Origin: Scytonema sp035967975
Lineage (GTDB): Bacteria > Cyanobacteriota > Cyanobacteriia > Cyanobacteriales > Nostocaceae
DNA: 64,000 bases
Direction: 5' to 3'
NCBI GenBank assembly: GCA_035967975.1
Contig: JAWQFQ010000007.1
Span: 1-64,000 of the forward strand
Part shown: positions 44,332 to 53,740 of the stretch, piece after piece
Position numbering within the stretch: position 1 is the stretch's first letter
How the letters are laid out: every line of letters starts with the position of its first letter
Notes under the pieces: model-generated
The model's database searches: none
What the model was told of the DNA's origin: nothing
The model's input: only the letters and a program-made list of their open reading frames with translations
Position numbers and translations under genes: made by a program

Positions 44332-47300
44332 CTATGGCTGAACACTTTTTTGTCTTGCAGTTCGGTAACTTTGTCTGGCTTCTTTCCGTCGCTTGATTGA
44401 CGCTGTTCTGCTTTTATCTTGATGAGAGTTGTCTAGAAAAGAGGGTTGTTCATTCTGCTCCTGGCTTAAGTATTTTGCTAAATGGTTTATAGTTGGGTAT
44501 TGAAACATTTCAACTAGGGAAAAATCTCTTTGAAATGTTTTCTGCAACTTACTATGAACTTGAACTAAGAGCAATGAATGACCACCGAGTTCAAAGAAAT
44601 TATCATGAATACCAACTTCTTCAATACGAAGAGTTTCTTGCCAAATATGAGCAATAGTTTTTTCTACTTCAGTTTGAGGTGGTTGATAAACCTCTTCCAA
44701 CTCAGGGCGTACTTTGTCAGGCATTGGTAATGCTTTGCGGTTTACCTTGCCATTGGGTAGAAGTGGTAGGGCTTCCAGAATTACAAATGCTGAGGGAATC
44801 ATATAATTGGGCAGCTTTTGCGTCAGTAAACTATAAAGTTCGCTGGTTGTGAGTGTCTGTTCTGGATCAGGAACTACGTATGCTATTAATTGTTGGTCAT
44901 TAGGCTCATTTGCTTTGGCTAAAACTACGCTCTCCCGGACTTCTGGAAGTTGATTTAGTTCTGCTTCAATTTCTCCGAGTTCAATGCGGAAACCGCGAAG
45001 TTTTACTTGGTGGTCAAGACGCCCCATAAATTCGAGCTTGCCATCTGGTAAGTAACGCACTAAATCTCCAGTTTTATATAAACGCGTTCCTAGTTCATTG
45101 TTGTTAGCAGAAGCAGAATCTGAAGAAAAGGGATTGGGGATAAATCGCTCCGCTGTCATTTCCGGTCGATTAAGATAGCCCCTCGCTAGCCCTGCACCAC
45201 TAATATACAACTCACCCGGTATGCCAATTGGGACAGGTTTTAAATATTTATCTAAGACGTAAACTTGGGTGTTTGCAAGCGGGCTACCGATAGTCACTCG
45301 TAAAGGAGTCTGTGCTTGCGGATTGATGCTGTCGTAAGTGACGTCAGCAGAAACTTCTGAAGAACCGTAAAGGTTTAACAGAGTACTCTGTGGCATAGTC
45401 TGTCGGAAGTTCTGCAACAGGTCTACTGGAAGTGCTTCTCCACTCGTTACCCAGAGTTTTAATTTAGGCAGCCTTTCTTGAAGGTCGGTGTAAGTATTTA
45501 ATAGCACCCGCAGCAATGAAGGAACAAGTATTAACCGTGTAACTTCATAACTGCTAAGGGTTTCCACGAATTGTTGAGGAGCCTTGAGAATTGAATCGGG
45601 TATAATTACCGCCCGAACCCCTTGAAGTAAAGGTCCAAAAATTTCCCAAACTGAATCTACAAAGTTTAAGGATGTTTTTTGGCAACAAACCTCTTCCTTA
45701 GTAAAGGGATAAATTTCCCACATCCAATGAAAACGATTAACTGCACCTTGATGGAGACCAAGAACTCCCTTGGGTTTTCCTGTCGAGCCAGAGGTGTAGA
45801 TGACATACGCTAGATTGTTAATTGTAGAATTATTGATGGGATTGTGTTGACTCTCCTGAGCTATATTATCCCAATCTATGTCTAAGCAAACTATATGTGC
45901 CTGATGATCTGGAAGTTTTTCAACCAGGGACTGCTGAGTTAGCAGAACTGGTACTTGAGTATCAGACAACATAAAAGCGAGGCGCTGTTGTGGATAAGTT
46001 GGATCTAGCGGGACGTATGCACCACCTGCTTTGAGGATGGCTAACAGTCCGATAACCATGTGGAGCGATCGCTCGACACAAATTCCCACCAATACCTCTG
46101 GTTTCACTCCCAGTGAACGCAAGTAATGCGCCAGTTGATTCGCTTTAGTGTTGAGTTCAGTGTAAGTCAACTGTTGGTCTTCAAACACCACGGCGACAGA
46201 GTTGGGTGTTCTTTCTACCTGTGCTTCAAACAATTCATGAATGCACTTTTGAGGATACTCAACCTGAGTCTCATTCCATTCCACCAATAATTGATGTTGC
46301 TCAAGTTCACTCAAAAGTGATAAATCCGACAAGCGCTGCTGTGGATTAGCGACTATGCCCTCTAGCAAGGTTTGAAAATGTCGGATCATGTGAGTAACAG
46401 TAGTGGTATCAAACAAATCAGTGCTGTATTCTACCAATCCTGTCAGTCCTCGCTCCGTTTCCAACAGGTTAAAACGCAATTCAAACTTAGCTGTCTTATT
46501 GTCAAATACCAAAGAATTTACAGCTAGCCCTGAAAGCTCTAATGGTTCCACTTGCGCTAGTTGAAGATCAAATTTGACCTGATACAATGGTACCATTTCG
46601 CTTAAATTTCGCTCTGGTTTCAAAATATCTACCAGCTTGTCAAATGGAAGGTCTTGATGGTCATAAGCCCCAAGAGTGACCTCCCGTACTCGAGTTAGGA
46701 ATTGGCGAAAAGTAAGGTTTCCAGATAATTTAGTACGTAGCACTAAAGTGTTAATTAAAAAGCCAATTAATCCTTCGGTCTCAACTCGATTGCGGTTAGC
46801 AATATCAGTTCCAACAACAATATCATTTTGATGAGTATACTTATGCAATAAAACTTTAAATATTGCTAATAATAATGTAAACAGTGTCACTCCTTCCTTC
46901 TGGCTCAAAGCTTTGAGTGCATCGGATAGAGCTTTGGATAACTCAAAAGACTGTGTTGCACCCTTATATGTTGCAACAGCTGGTCGAGGTCTATCAGTGG
47001 GTAATTCCAAAACAGGAAGGTGAGTAAGTTGTTGCTTCCAGTAAGCCATTTGGGCTTCTAACACTTCTCCTTGCAAATATTGTTGCTGCCAAATTGCCCA
47101 ATCTCCATACTGGATTGGTAATTCAGGTAGCGGTGAAAGTCTCTCATTGGAAAAAGCCTCATAAAGGGCTTTCATTTCACGAACAAATACCCCCAAAGAC
47201 CACCGATCAGATATGATATGATGCATTGTTAACAACAGCACATACTCTGTCTCTCTCAACTTTAGAAGAGTTATTTGCAGTAAAGGTTTAGTTAGATCAA

Positions 47301-47760
47301 AGGGTCGTTGTGCCTCTGCAATAGCTAATCGCTGAACTTCCTGTTCTATATTAGGTGCTGCTCTCAAATCCACTATTGGTAATGCAATGGGCTGGGGAGA
47401 AGCAATTATTTGAATTGGTTGTTCCTCTGAGTTGGTCATAAAAGTTGTTCGTAAGCTTTCATGACGCCTGACAATTTCAGTCAATACCTTTTCTAAAAAT
47501 GTTACTTTAAGCTGACCTTCAAGGCGTAAGGCGCTAAAAACATTGTAAGCAACGTTGTGAGGATTTAATTGCTGAAAAAACCACAGTCTTTGCTGGGCAA
47601 AAGATAAAGGTATGCCGTTAACATCTTTTCTTCTAGGGATTGCTATTTTAGATATTTCTGGAGTTTTTACATGATTCAACCCACTTTGCTTAAGTAGCTT
47701 GTCAAATAGAGCCTTTTGCTCTGGAGAAAGAGAAGCAATTTCTAGCTCGAAACTATTCAT
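44332..47760 (-). CDS. NRPS module C-A-T with beta-alanine-like code
   Basis: A 1142-residue NRPS. An N-terminal docking-type helix (LSPEQKALFDKLLK) precedes the C domain (about 50-480), with HHIISDRWS near residue 180 (Arg in place of the usual Gly). The A domain (about 500-1020) has TSGSTGKPKG. Specificity positions read by eye give V-D-W-I-V-S-L-A-D-(K), nearly the beta-alanine signature; the A-domain loop NLYGSSEVSA is also shared with the terminal NRPS rather than the usual YGPTE. T domain Ser1062 in LGGHSLL. It ends in a basic helical tail (KRRKEARQSYRTARQK), probably a docking element. Confidence 0.92.
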   Translation of the reverse strand: MNSFELEIASLSPEQKALFDKLLKQSGLNHVKTPEISKIAIPRRKDVNGIPLSFAQQRLWFFQQLNPHNVAYNVFSALRLEGQLKVTFLEKVLTEIVRRHESLRTTFMTNSEEQPIQIIASPQPIALPIVDLRAAPNIEQEVQRLAIAEAQRPFDLTKPLLQITLLKLRETEYVLLLTMHHIISDRWSLGVFVREMKALYEAFSNERLSPLPELPIQYGDWAIWQQQYLQGEVLEAQMAYWKQQLTHLPVLELPTDRPRPAVATYKGATQSFELSKALSDALKALSQKEGVTLFTLLLAIFKVLLHKYTHQNDIVVGTDIANRNRVETEGLIGFLINTLVLRTKLSGNLTFRQFLTRVREVTLGAYDHQDLPFDKLVDILKPERNLSEMVPLYQVKFDLQLAQVEPLELSGLAVNSLVFDNKTAKFELRFNLLETERGLTGLVEYSTDLFDTTTVTHMIRHFQTLLEGIVANPQQRLSDLSLLSELEQHQLLVEWNETQVEYPQKCIHELFEAQVERTPNSVAVVFEDQQLTYTELNTKANQLAHYLRSLGVKPEVLVGICVERSLHMVIGLLAILKAGGAYVPLDPTYPQQRLAFMLSDTQVPVLLTQQSLVEKLPDHQAHIVCLDIDWDNIAQESQHNPINNSTINNLAYVIYTSGSTGKPKGVLGLHQGAVNRFHWMWEIYPFTKEEVCCQKTSLNFVDSVWEIFGPLLQGVRAVIIPDSILKAPQQFVETLSSYEVTRLILVPSLLRVLLNTYTDLQERLPKLKLWVTSGEALPVDLLQNFRQTMPQSTLLNLYGSSEVSADVTYDSINPQAQTPLRVTIGSPLANTQVYVLDKYLKPVPIGIPGELYISGAGLARGYLNRPEMTAERFIPNPFSSDSASANNNELGTRLYKTGDLVRYLPDGKLEFMGRLDHQVKLRGFRIELGEIEAELNQLPEVRESVVLAKANEPNDQQLIAYVVPDPEQTLTTSELYSLLTQKLPNYMIPSAFVILEALPLLPNGKVNRKALPMPDKVRPELEEVYQPPQTEVEKTIAHIWQETLRIEEVGIHDNFFELGGHSLLLVQVHSKLQKTFQRDFSLVEMFQYPTINHLAKYLSQEQNEQPSFLDNSHQDKSRTASIKRRKEARQSYRTARQKSVQP

Positions 47761-47840
47761 TAGTATCTGTCCGCAATAATTAATACTCCAACAATGCCTC
47801 TAAAGAGGCATTTTTCCTTCTTCTAGTTGAAAAACTCCTA

Positions 47841-47872
47841 ATTAAAAAATCGCAGAGACGCAGAGGAAATTA
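47841..47872. repeat. short dispersed repeat of the cgcagagacgcagagg type
   Basis: attaaaaaatcgcagagacg followed by cagaggaaatta, in the spacer between the monooxygenase stop and the NRPS start. It is related to the repeats in other spacers of the cluster. Confidence 0.4.
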
Positions 47873-47917
47873 GGAAAGAAAACATCAGTAACTAGATAGC
47901 CTGGTAAGAGAATTTTG

Positions 47918-48988
47918 TCAAGTAAATGATACCATTGTTTCTTTTTTGAGGTTACACATATCCTTCAAATCTTTTAGGTAAGGTAAGCTTGTCATTACTG
48001 CATCAAAATTATCATAAAAGTCAATGAGGCAAGCCACTTCATCAACATCGGCTTTTTTCAGATGTTCTATCATCTCCACACAAGTAGTTTTCGAGCCAAT
48101 CAGAGTCCTTCCTTTGAGCCAACCTTCGTAGGCAAACCGTAAAAGGCTATTAATATCTGCTTCCGTAAATTTTTCTAAATTCACCTTTATCCCAGCATTC
48201 CTTGCTAAATTTTCCAACAGGTCGATATGCGTTTTCAAGTAATTGTAAAAAGGTTCTCTCACTTGTTCTTTTACAGTGTTAAAATCTTCTCCTAAAAAAG
48301 TATGTATCATCATTGCTACCTTTTTTGCTTTCGGGTCATGACCATGTTTTGCTAAAGATTCGCGATACAGTGCTATTTGTGGAGCTACTTCTTCTAAAGT
48401 CCCTCCCAGCAAAGAGGTCAGTACATTAGCACCCATTTTGCCAGCCTCAATAAATGTTGCCGAAGATTGGCACACAATCCAAGTAGGTAATTTATGCTGT
48501 ATTGGGCGTGGAAAAGTCCTCACTTTGAAAGTGTTGCCTGTGGGATCTAGGAGTTCAACCTGTTTCCCTTCCCAAAGTTTTTTGACTTTCTTGATTCCAT
48601 TCCACATCGTTTCTTTCCGATTAGCATAACTTTCACTAGACAGTACAAAGTCATCTATCGTCCAACCTGAAGCAAAAGCAAGAGCAACTCTACCATTTGA
48701 AAGATTATCAACCACAGACCATTCTTCCGCAACACGTGCTGGATTATGAAGTGGCATAACAATGCTACCAGCGCGTAATTGAATTCGTTCAGTTACCATC
48801 GCTAGGGCTGTACAGGTCAAGGAAGGATTAGGATAAAGCCCTCCAAATGGATGAAAATGCCTTTCAGGAGTCCAAAGTGCAGAGAAACCATGTAGATCTG
48901 CAAATTTAGCACTTTCTATTAACAAATTATACTTGCCTTTTTGTGTTTTAGAACCATCACCAGAAAAATAAAATAAGCTAAATTCCAT
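47918..48988 (-). CDS. stand-alone luciferase-like flavin monooxygenase of natural-product type
   Basis: A 356-residue TIM-barrel FMN enzyme. The start MEFSLFYFSGD, the stretch FSALWTPERHFHPFGGLYPNPS, then QLRAGSIVMPLHNPARVAEEW and RVALAFASGWTIDDF match the subfamily usually embedded inside PKS/NRPS proteins or encoded next to them. Those enzymes oxidise carrier-bound intermediates, for example by alpha- or N-hydroxylation or by Baeyer-Villiger oxygen insertion. Here it is a separate gene between a beta-keto-forming PKS module and a beta-alanine-type NRPS, so one of those two intermediates is the likely substrate. The exact reaction is not predictable from sequence alone. Confidence 0.88.
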   Translation of the reverse strand: MEFSLFYFSGDGSKTQKGKYNLLIESAKFADLHGFSALWTPERHFHPFGGLYPNPSLTCTALAMVTERIQLRAGSIVMPLHNPARVAEEWSVVDNLSNGRVALAFASGWTIDDFVLSSESYANRKETMWNGIKKVKKLWEGKQVELLDPTGNTFKVRTFPRPIQHKLPTWIVCQSSATFIEAGKMGANVLTSLLGGTLEEVAPQIALYRESLAKHGHDPKAKKVAMMIHTFLGEDFNTVKEQVREPFYNYLKTHIDLLENLARNAGIKVNLEKFTEADINSLLRFAYEGWLKGRTLIGSKTTCVEMIEHLKKADVDEVACLIDFYDNFDAVMTSLPYLKDLKDMCNLKKETMVSFT

Positions 48989-49058
48989 TTTTTAACTCCT
49001 TTAATTTTGTGAAGAGATTATTGTGAAAATGGGGCATGAGGAATAGGGAGAGAAAATT

Positions 49059-52000
49059 TTAAGGATCTTTAAATAGCTCTTGTTTAATCTCCTCTGATGA
49101 AAGGCTTTTTACCTTTTTTAGTAAAGCAGTAATTTCTTCAATGTCTTCTTGTTTTGGTTGTTTTTCCGTAATGAGAGTAGCAAGTCCAGCCACAGTAGGG
49201 GCATCAAAAAGAATACTTTGTAGGGGCAATTCAACTTGAAAAATTTCTCGCAAACGTGAAGTCACTTGAACAGCTAGTAAGGAGTGTCCCCCTAATTCAA
49301 AAAAGTTATCATAAATACCTACTTGTTCTATACCAAGTATCTCTTGCCAAGTATTTGCAATCGTTTGCTCAATTTTGTTCCTAGGAGCTACATAAATACT
49401 TGGTAAATTGGGTCTTGAATGAGATTGTAAAGAGTCTGCTTGCTGTGATTCTTTGGAACTATTTAGCTCTTTTAAGGCTTTAAATCTAATTGCTTGGTCA
49501 ACCCTAGTTTGTAAATCACCGCTTGAGACAATAACTTGACCCCCCGCTCTCATAGATAAAACTAATTCAAAGGATTGCCAAACTTCTTGTGGCGTCATTG
49601 CCAATTCTGTGGAAGTAACTTCAATCGCTTTTTGTTCTAAGTTAGAGTGAAAAGCTTGTCGGTTAATACTAAACCAGGGAATAGAGTTAGTCTGATTTTG
49701 CTTCCGAACAAAAGCATCAATAAATTGGTAAGTTGCTGCATAAGCAACTAAACCTAATCCTCCTAAAATTGTTGCCATTGAGGACTGTACAAGACAAAAA
49801 TCAATATCTTTCCCTTGCAAAACTTTGTCTAGTACCAAAAGACTGTACACTTTCGACTGAAATTGCAAGTCACAGTTAGCTTGAGTGATTTCCTGGATTG
49901 AAACAGCAGACTTTAATGCGTTAATTTCTGGTACATAAAACACTCCATGAATTGCGCCAAAATGCTTGTAGACTTGATTGATTGCTGCTAGCATTTTGTC
50001 TTCGTTAGTCATATCAGTCCGAATAAGGAGAAACTCGACACCAGACTCTTTTAGGGTTTGTAATTTCTTAATACGATCACTGATACTATCTTGTTCATCA
50101 TGAGTTTCTAACCATTGATTCCATTCATTTTCTTCAGGGAAGTTTGCCTTTTCAAATAAAACTATTTTTGCTTGTACTGTCTGAGCTAAATACTCTGCAA
50201 AAATAAAGCCAAAACCTTCTAATAAATCGCCTATAATTAAGTATACACCTTCTTTTCTTAATCGTGTTCTTTCCTTAATCGCTTCATCTAAGGAAACAGC
50301 TTTAAAGGTTTGAATCCATCGATAACCACCACGATAAGCAACTAATGGATGATTTGGTAGTGTTTTTATTTCTGCTATCAGCTGTTTTACTAACTTATCT
50401 CCTATCTTTGTTTCCAATTCTGGGATAACAACATCAATGCTACGACAGGTGATATTAGGATACTCTTGTGGAATCACCATACATGGTCCTAACACGGTTG
50501 CTTTCTCTGGATAGGTATTTTCACCAACTACATCTTGCATATTGTTGGTAAAAACCGTGATTTCTACAGGATTGCTATTATTTTTTTCTCCTAGTGCCTG
50601 GGTTAAAAAGAGTAAGCTATAGAAGCCTAAAGATTGATAGTCTTCAAAATTTGAAATTTCAAGTTGCGTGTGTTGGCTGGACAAATTGTTATGGAGTTGT
50701 GCATTGGGTGTAATTCCCCATAAATGAGCAATTATATTTGGTGTCAAATCTTTTTCGCCTAGAGTTTGAAGCAAAGCATCATAATCATCTCGTGTTTGGG
50801 GATTAATAGCGTATGCACGATCACTAAATTTGCTAAACTGCTTTCCTACGGTTACGGTAATGAAATCTTGACCTTCCTGTTCTAGTCGTCTGGCAATTTG
50901 TGAACCTAGTCCACAAGTGTCCATAAAAATTAGCCAGCAGTGTTTTTGCGTTAGTTGTCTTTGATAATCAACATCCTCAAGTGGTACGTCTCGTTCCCAA
51001 GAAAGAATGTAGAACCAATCAGCAATATTCGGCTTTCTGCATAACAATTCTTGAGGTGTAGCGACAGGGGCGGGTTCTGATTGTGCTTCAATCCAGTATC
51101 TTTGTCTCTCAAAGGGATAAGTAGGCAATGGAATGCGGTGACGTTGTTCTTGAGCATAAAAGCCGTACCAATCTACCTGCACCCCTGCTAGCCAGAGTCG
51201 CCCTAAGGTGTTGAGTAAAAATGCTACATCCGATTGTTGGTCTTTTGGATGGCGCATTGAACTCAGCACCATTGACTCATTTGCCTGTTGTTTTGCAAAA
51301 GTACATAATGTTCGACCAGGACCGACTTCCAGCAATATTTGCTCTGGTTCTTTGATTAACTCGGCAATGCCTGTAGCAAAGCGCACTGTTTGCCGTAGAT
51401 GGTTCGCCCAGTAGCTTGGATTAATCGCTTCTTCTGTAGTAATCCAGGTCCCTGTCAGGTTGGAAATAAAAGGAATTTGAGGAGGATTTAAATTAATTTT
51501 TTCCACAAGCTTTGTGAATGGTTCCAGAATGGAATCCATCATTTGTGAATGAAAGGCATGGGAAGTATACAATCGACGACACTCTACACCAAGTTGTGTT
51601 AAACGACTTTGCAACTGGGCGATCGCTTCATCATCACCTGATACAACACACAGGGATGGTGCGTTAATTCCGGCTAAAGAAAGATCTTCATTCAGCCAAG
51701 GTTGTATCTCCTTCTCTGAAAGTGGAACCGAAAGCATTGTCCCTGAAGGGAGTTGTTGCATGAGCCGTCCACGAGCAGCAACAAGTGCTAAAGCATCTTC
51801 TAGAAAGAATACACCTGCACTCGTTGCTGCTACATATTCCCCAATACTGTGACCAATCATTGCTACAGGCGATATGCCCCATGCTATCCACAATTGAGCT
51901 AAAGCATACTCAATGGCAAATAATGCTGCCTGGGTAATATGAGTTTGTTGCAATTGCTGTGCTGCTGCTTGTGCCTGTTCTTGGTCTGGATATAAAATAG

Positions 52001-53738
52001 TGCGTAAATCAACACCTAAGTGAGATTTGAGGATTTCAGAGCACTTATCGATATGTTTCCGAAATACCAACTCAGTCTCATACAATTCTCGACCCATATT
52101 CACATATTGTGAACCTTGACCAGGAAACATGAAAACAACCTGTCGGTCACACGGTTCAGTGAAGTGGGTGAAAACTCGTTGTGAGTCTGGGGTCTCTAGA
52201 ACGGTGACTGCATCGTCAGTGTTTTGACATACTAGCATTCGGTGATGGTCAAACTCTTGACGACCAACCTGTAGGGTATATGCGACATCAGCCAGGTTTA
52301 AGTCAGGATGCTGCTTGAGGTGAGCGACCAAATTTACCGTTGCAGTTTCCAGTGCTGAGTCGGATTTTGCAGAAAGCACCAACAACTGCCAAGGGCGAGA
52401 AGGACCAGAGGGTTCAACAGCCGGAGCTTCTTCGAGTATTACATGGGCATTGGTTCCACCAATACCAAACGAACTGACTCCAGCGCGACGCGGAGTGCCG
52501 TTTGCCTTCCACTCTGAAAGAGTAGTATTAACGTAAAAGGGACTGTTGTCGAAATCAATCTGAGGATTGGGCTCTTTAAAGTGCAGGCTAGGTGGTATTT
52601 GTTTGTGCTTAAGGGCTAAGACAGTCTTGATTAAGCTTGCAACACCAGCTGTAGTATCCAGATGTCCAATGTTCGTCTTCACTGAACCAATAGCGCAAAA
52701 ACTTTTTTTCTGAGTACTGATATAAAATGCTTGTGTTAGTGCAGCGATTTCAATAGGATCTCCCAGAGATGTTGCAGTTCCATGGGCCTCAATATAAGTG
52801 ATTGTCTCCGGGTCAACTTCCGCAATGGTTTGAGCCGCTCTAATCACATGAGCTTGGGTATCTATACGGGGTGCAGTGTAGCTTACTTTAAACGCACCAT
52901 CATTATTGATAGCTGAACCTTTGATAACAGCATGAATACGATCTCCATCGGCAATTGCCTCTTCCAATCGCTTCACAACTACAATGCCCACACCGTTACC
53001 AGAAACAGTTCCTTGGGCTTCAGCATCAAAAGCACGACAGTGTCCATCGGGGGATAAAATACTCCCTTGTTGGTAAAGATATCCTGCTTTTTGTGATGCA
53101 TTAATTGCAACACCACCAGCTAAGGCAATATCACATTCACCACTTAGTAAACTTCGACAGGCTAAATGGACGGCAACTAACGAAGTTGAGCAAGCCGTTT
53201 GAATGTCAATAGAAGGTCCTTCAAGGTCCAATTTATAAGATACCCTTGTGGTTAGGAAATCTTTATCACTTGCAAGAAAAAGTTGATAATTATCAATAGA
53301 ATTTCTAATGTTTTGATTTGAATACAGATTGAACATGTAACTGTTCATACCCGCGCCAGCATAAACCCCAATTAAACCTTTGTACTTTTTAGAATTGTAG
53401 CCTGCATTTTCCAGGGCTTCCCAAGCGCATTCCAAGAAAAGACGTTGTTGGGGATCGATGATTTCTGCTTCTCTGGGATTAAAGCCGAAGAATGAAGCAT
53501 CAAATAATTCTACGTCTTCCAATACAGCCCCAGCTTTGACATAATTAGGGTCATTCAATAAGGAAGGGTCTATTCCTTTTGATATCAGTTCTTCATCTGT
53601 GAAAGAAGTTATTGATTCTATCCCATCTCGTAAATTTTGCCAAAATTCTTCAATATTTTTGGCACCAGGAAAACGACCAGCCATGCCAATAATAGCCACT
53701 TCCAAACCATTCCGACTGAATCCTACTTGAGTACTCAT
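49059..53738 (-). CDS. type I PKS module KS-AT-KR-ACP, KR probably inactive
   Basis: A 1559-residue module. KS (about 12-435) with Cys183 (TACSTS), His319 (EAHGTA) and His359 (NIGHL). AT (about 535-830) with Ser631 (GHSIGEY) and HAFHS near 728-731 (malonyl). The KR region (about 1160-1370) has lost its cofactor loop (IIGDLLEGFG for TGGLGGIG), the HAAG motif (FYVPE) and the sequence after the active Tyr (AYAATYQ); reduction is unlikely and the beta-keto group should remain. ACP Ser1486 in LGGHSLL. It ends in the acidic motif LSSEEIKQELFKDP. It begins three bases after the glycine-type NRPS gene, so it extends that amino acid with malonate. Confidence 0.92.
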   Translation of the reverse strand: MSTQVGFSRNGLEVAIIGMAGRFPGAKNIEEFWQNLRDGIESITSFTDEELISKGIDPSLLNDPNYVKAGAVLEDVELFDASFFGFNPREAEIIDPQQRLFLECAWEALENAGYNSKKYKGLIGVYAGAGMNSYMFNLYSNQNIRNSIDNYQLFLASDKDFLTTRVSYKLDLEGPSIDIQTACSTSLVAVHLACRSLLSGECDIALAGGVAINASQKAGYLYQQGSILSPDGHCRAFDAEAQGTVSGNGVGIVVVKRLEEAIADGDRIHAVIKGSAINNDGAFKVSYTAPRIDTQAHVIRAAQTIAEVDPETITYIEAHGTATSLGDPIEIAALTQAFYISTQKKSFCAIGSVKTNIGHLDTTAGVASLIKTVLALKHKQIPPSLHFKEPNPQIDFDNSPFYVNTTLSEWKANGTPRRAGVSSFGIGGTNAHVILEEAPAVEPSGPSRPWQLLVLSAKSDSALETATVNLVAHLKQHPDLNLADVAYTLQVGRQEFDHHRMLVCQNTDDAVTVLETPDSQRVFTHFTEPCDRQVVFMFPGQGSQYVNMGRELYETELVFRKHIDKCSEILKSHLGVDLRTILYPDQEQAQAAAQQLQQTHITQAALFAIEYALAQLWIAWGISPVAMIGHSIGEYVAATSAGVFFLEDALALVAARGRLMQQLPSGTMLSVPLSEKEIQPWLNEDLSLAGINAPSLCVVSGDDEAIAQLQSRLTQLGVECRRLYTSHAFHSQMMDSILEPFTKLVEKINLNPPQIPFISNLTGTWITTEEAINPSYWANHLRQTVRFATGIAELIKEPEQILLEVGPGRTLCTFAKQQANESMVLSSMRHPKDQQSDVAFLLNTLGRLWLAGVQVDWYGFYAQEQRHRIPLPTYPFERQRYWIEAQSEPAPVATPQELLCRKPNIADWFYILSWERDVPLEDVDYQRQLTQKHCWLIFMDTCGLGSQIARRLEQEGQDFITVTVGKQFSKFSDRAYAINPQTRDDYDALLQTLGEKDLTPNIIAHLWGITPNAQLHNNLSSQHTQLEISNFEDYQSLGFYSLLFLTQALGEKNNSNPVEITVFTNNMQDVVGENTYPEKATVLGPCMVIPQEYPNITCRSIDVVIPELETKIGDKLVKQLIAEIKTLPNHPLVAYRGGYRWIQTFKAVSLDEAIKERTRLRKEGVYLIIGDLLEGFGFIFAEYLAQTVQAKIVLFEKANFPEENEWNQWLETHDEQDSISDRIKKLQTLKESGVEFLLIRTDMTNEDKMLAAINQVYKHFGAIHGVFYVPEINALKSAVSIQEITQANCDLQFQSKVYSLLVLDKVLQGKDIDFCLVQSSMATILGGLGLVAYAATYQFIDAFVRKQNQTNSIPWFSINRQAFHSNLEQKAIEVTSTELAMTPQEVWQSFELVLSMRAGGQVIVSSGDLQTRVDQAIRFKALKELNSSKESQQADSLQSHSRPNLPSIYVAPRNKIEQTIANTWQEILGIEQVGIYDNFFELGGHSLLAVQVTSRLREIFQVELPLQSILFDAPTVAGLATLITEKQPKQEDIEEITALLKKVKSLSSEEIKQELFKDP

Positions 53739-53740
53739 TT

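Noticed and set aside
33082..53738. Dehydratase or enoylreductase domains in the PKS modules
   Set aside because: The stretch between AT and KR matches the KR structural subdomain; no DH hot-dog motif (HxxxGxxxxP) or ER cofactor site is visible.
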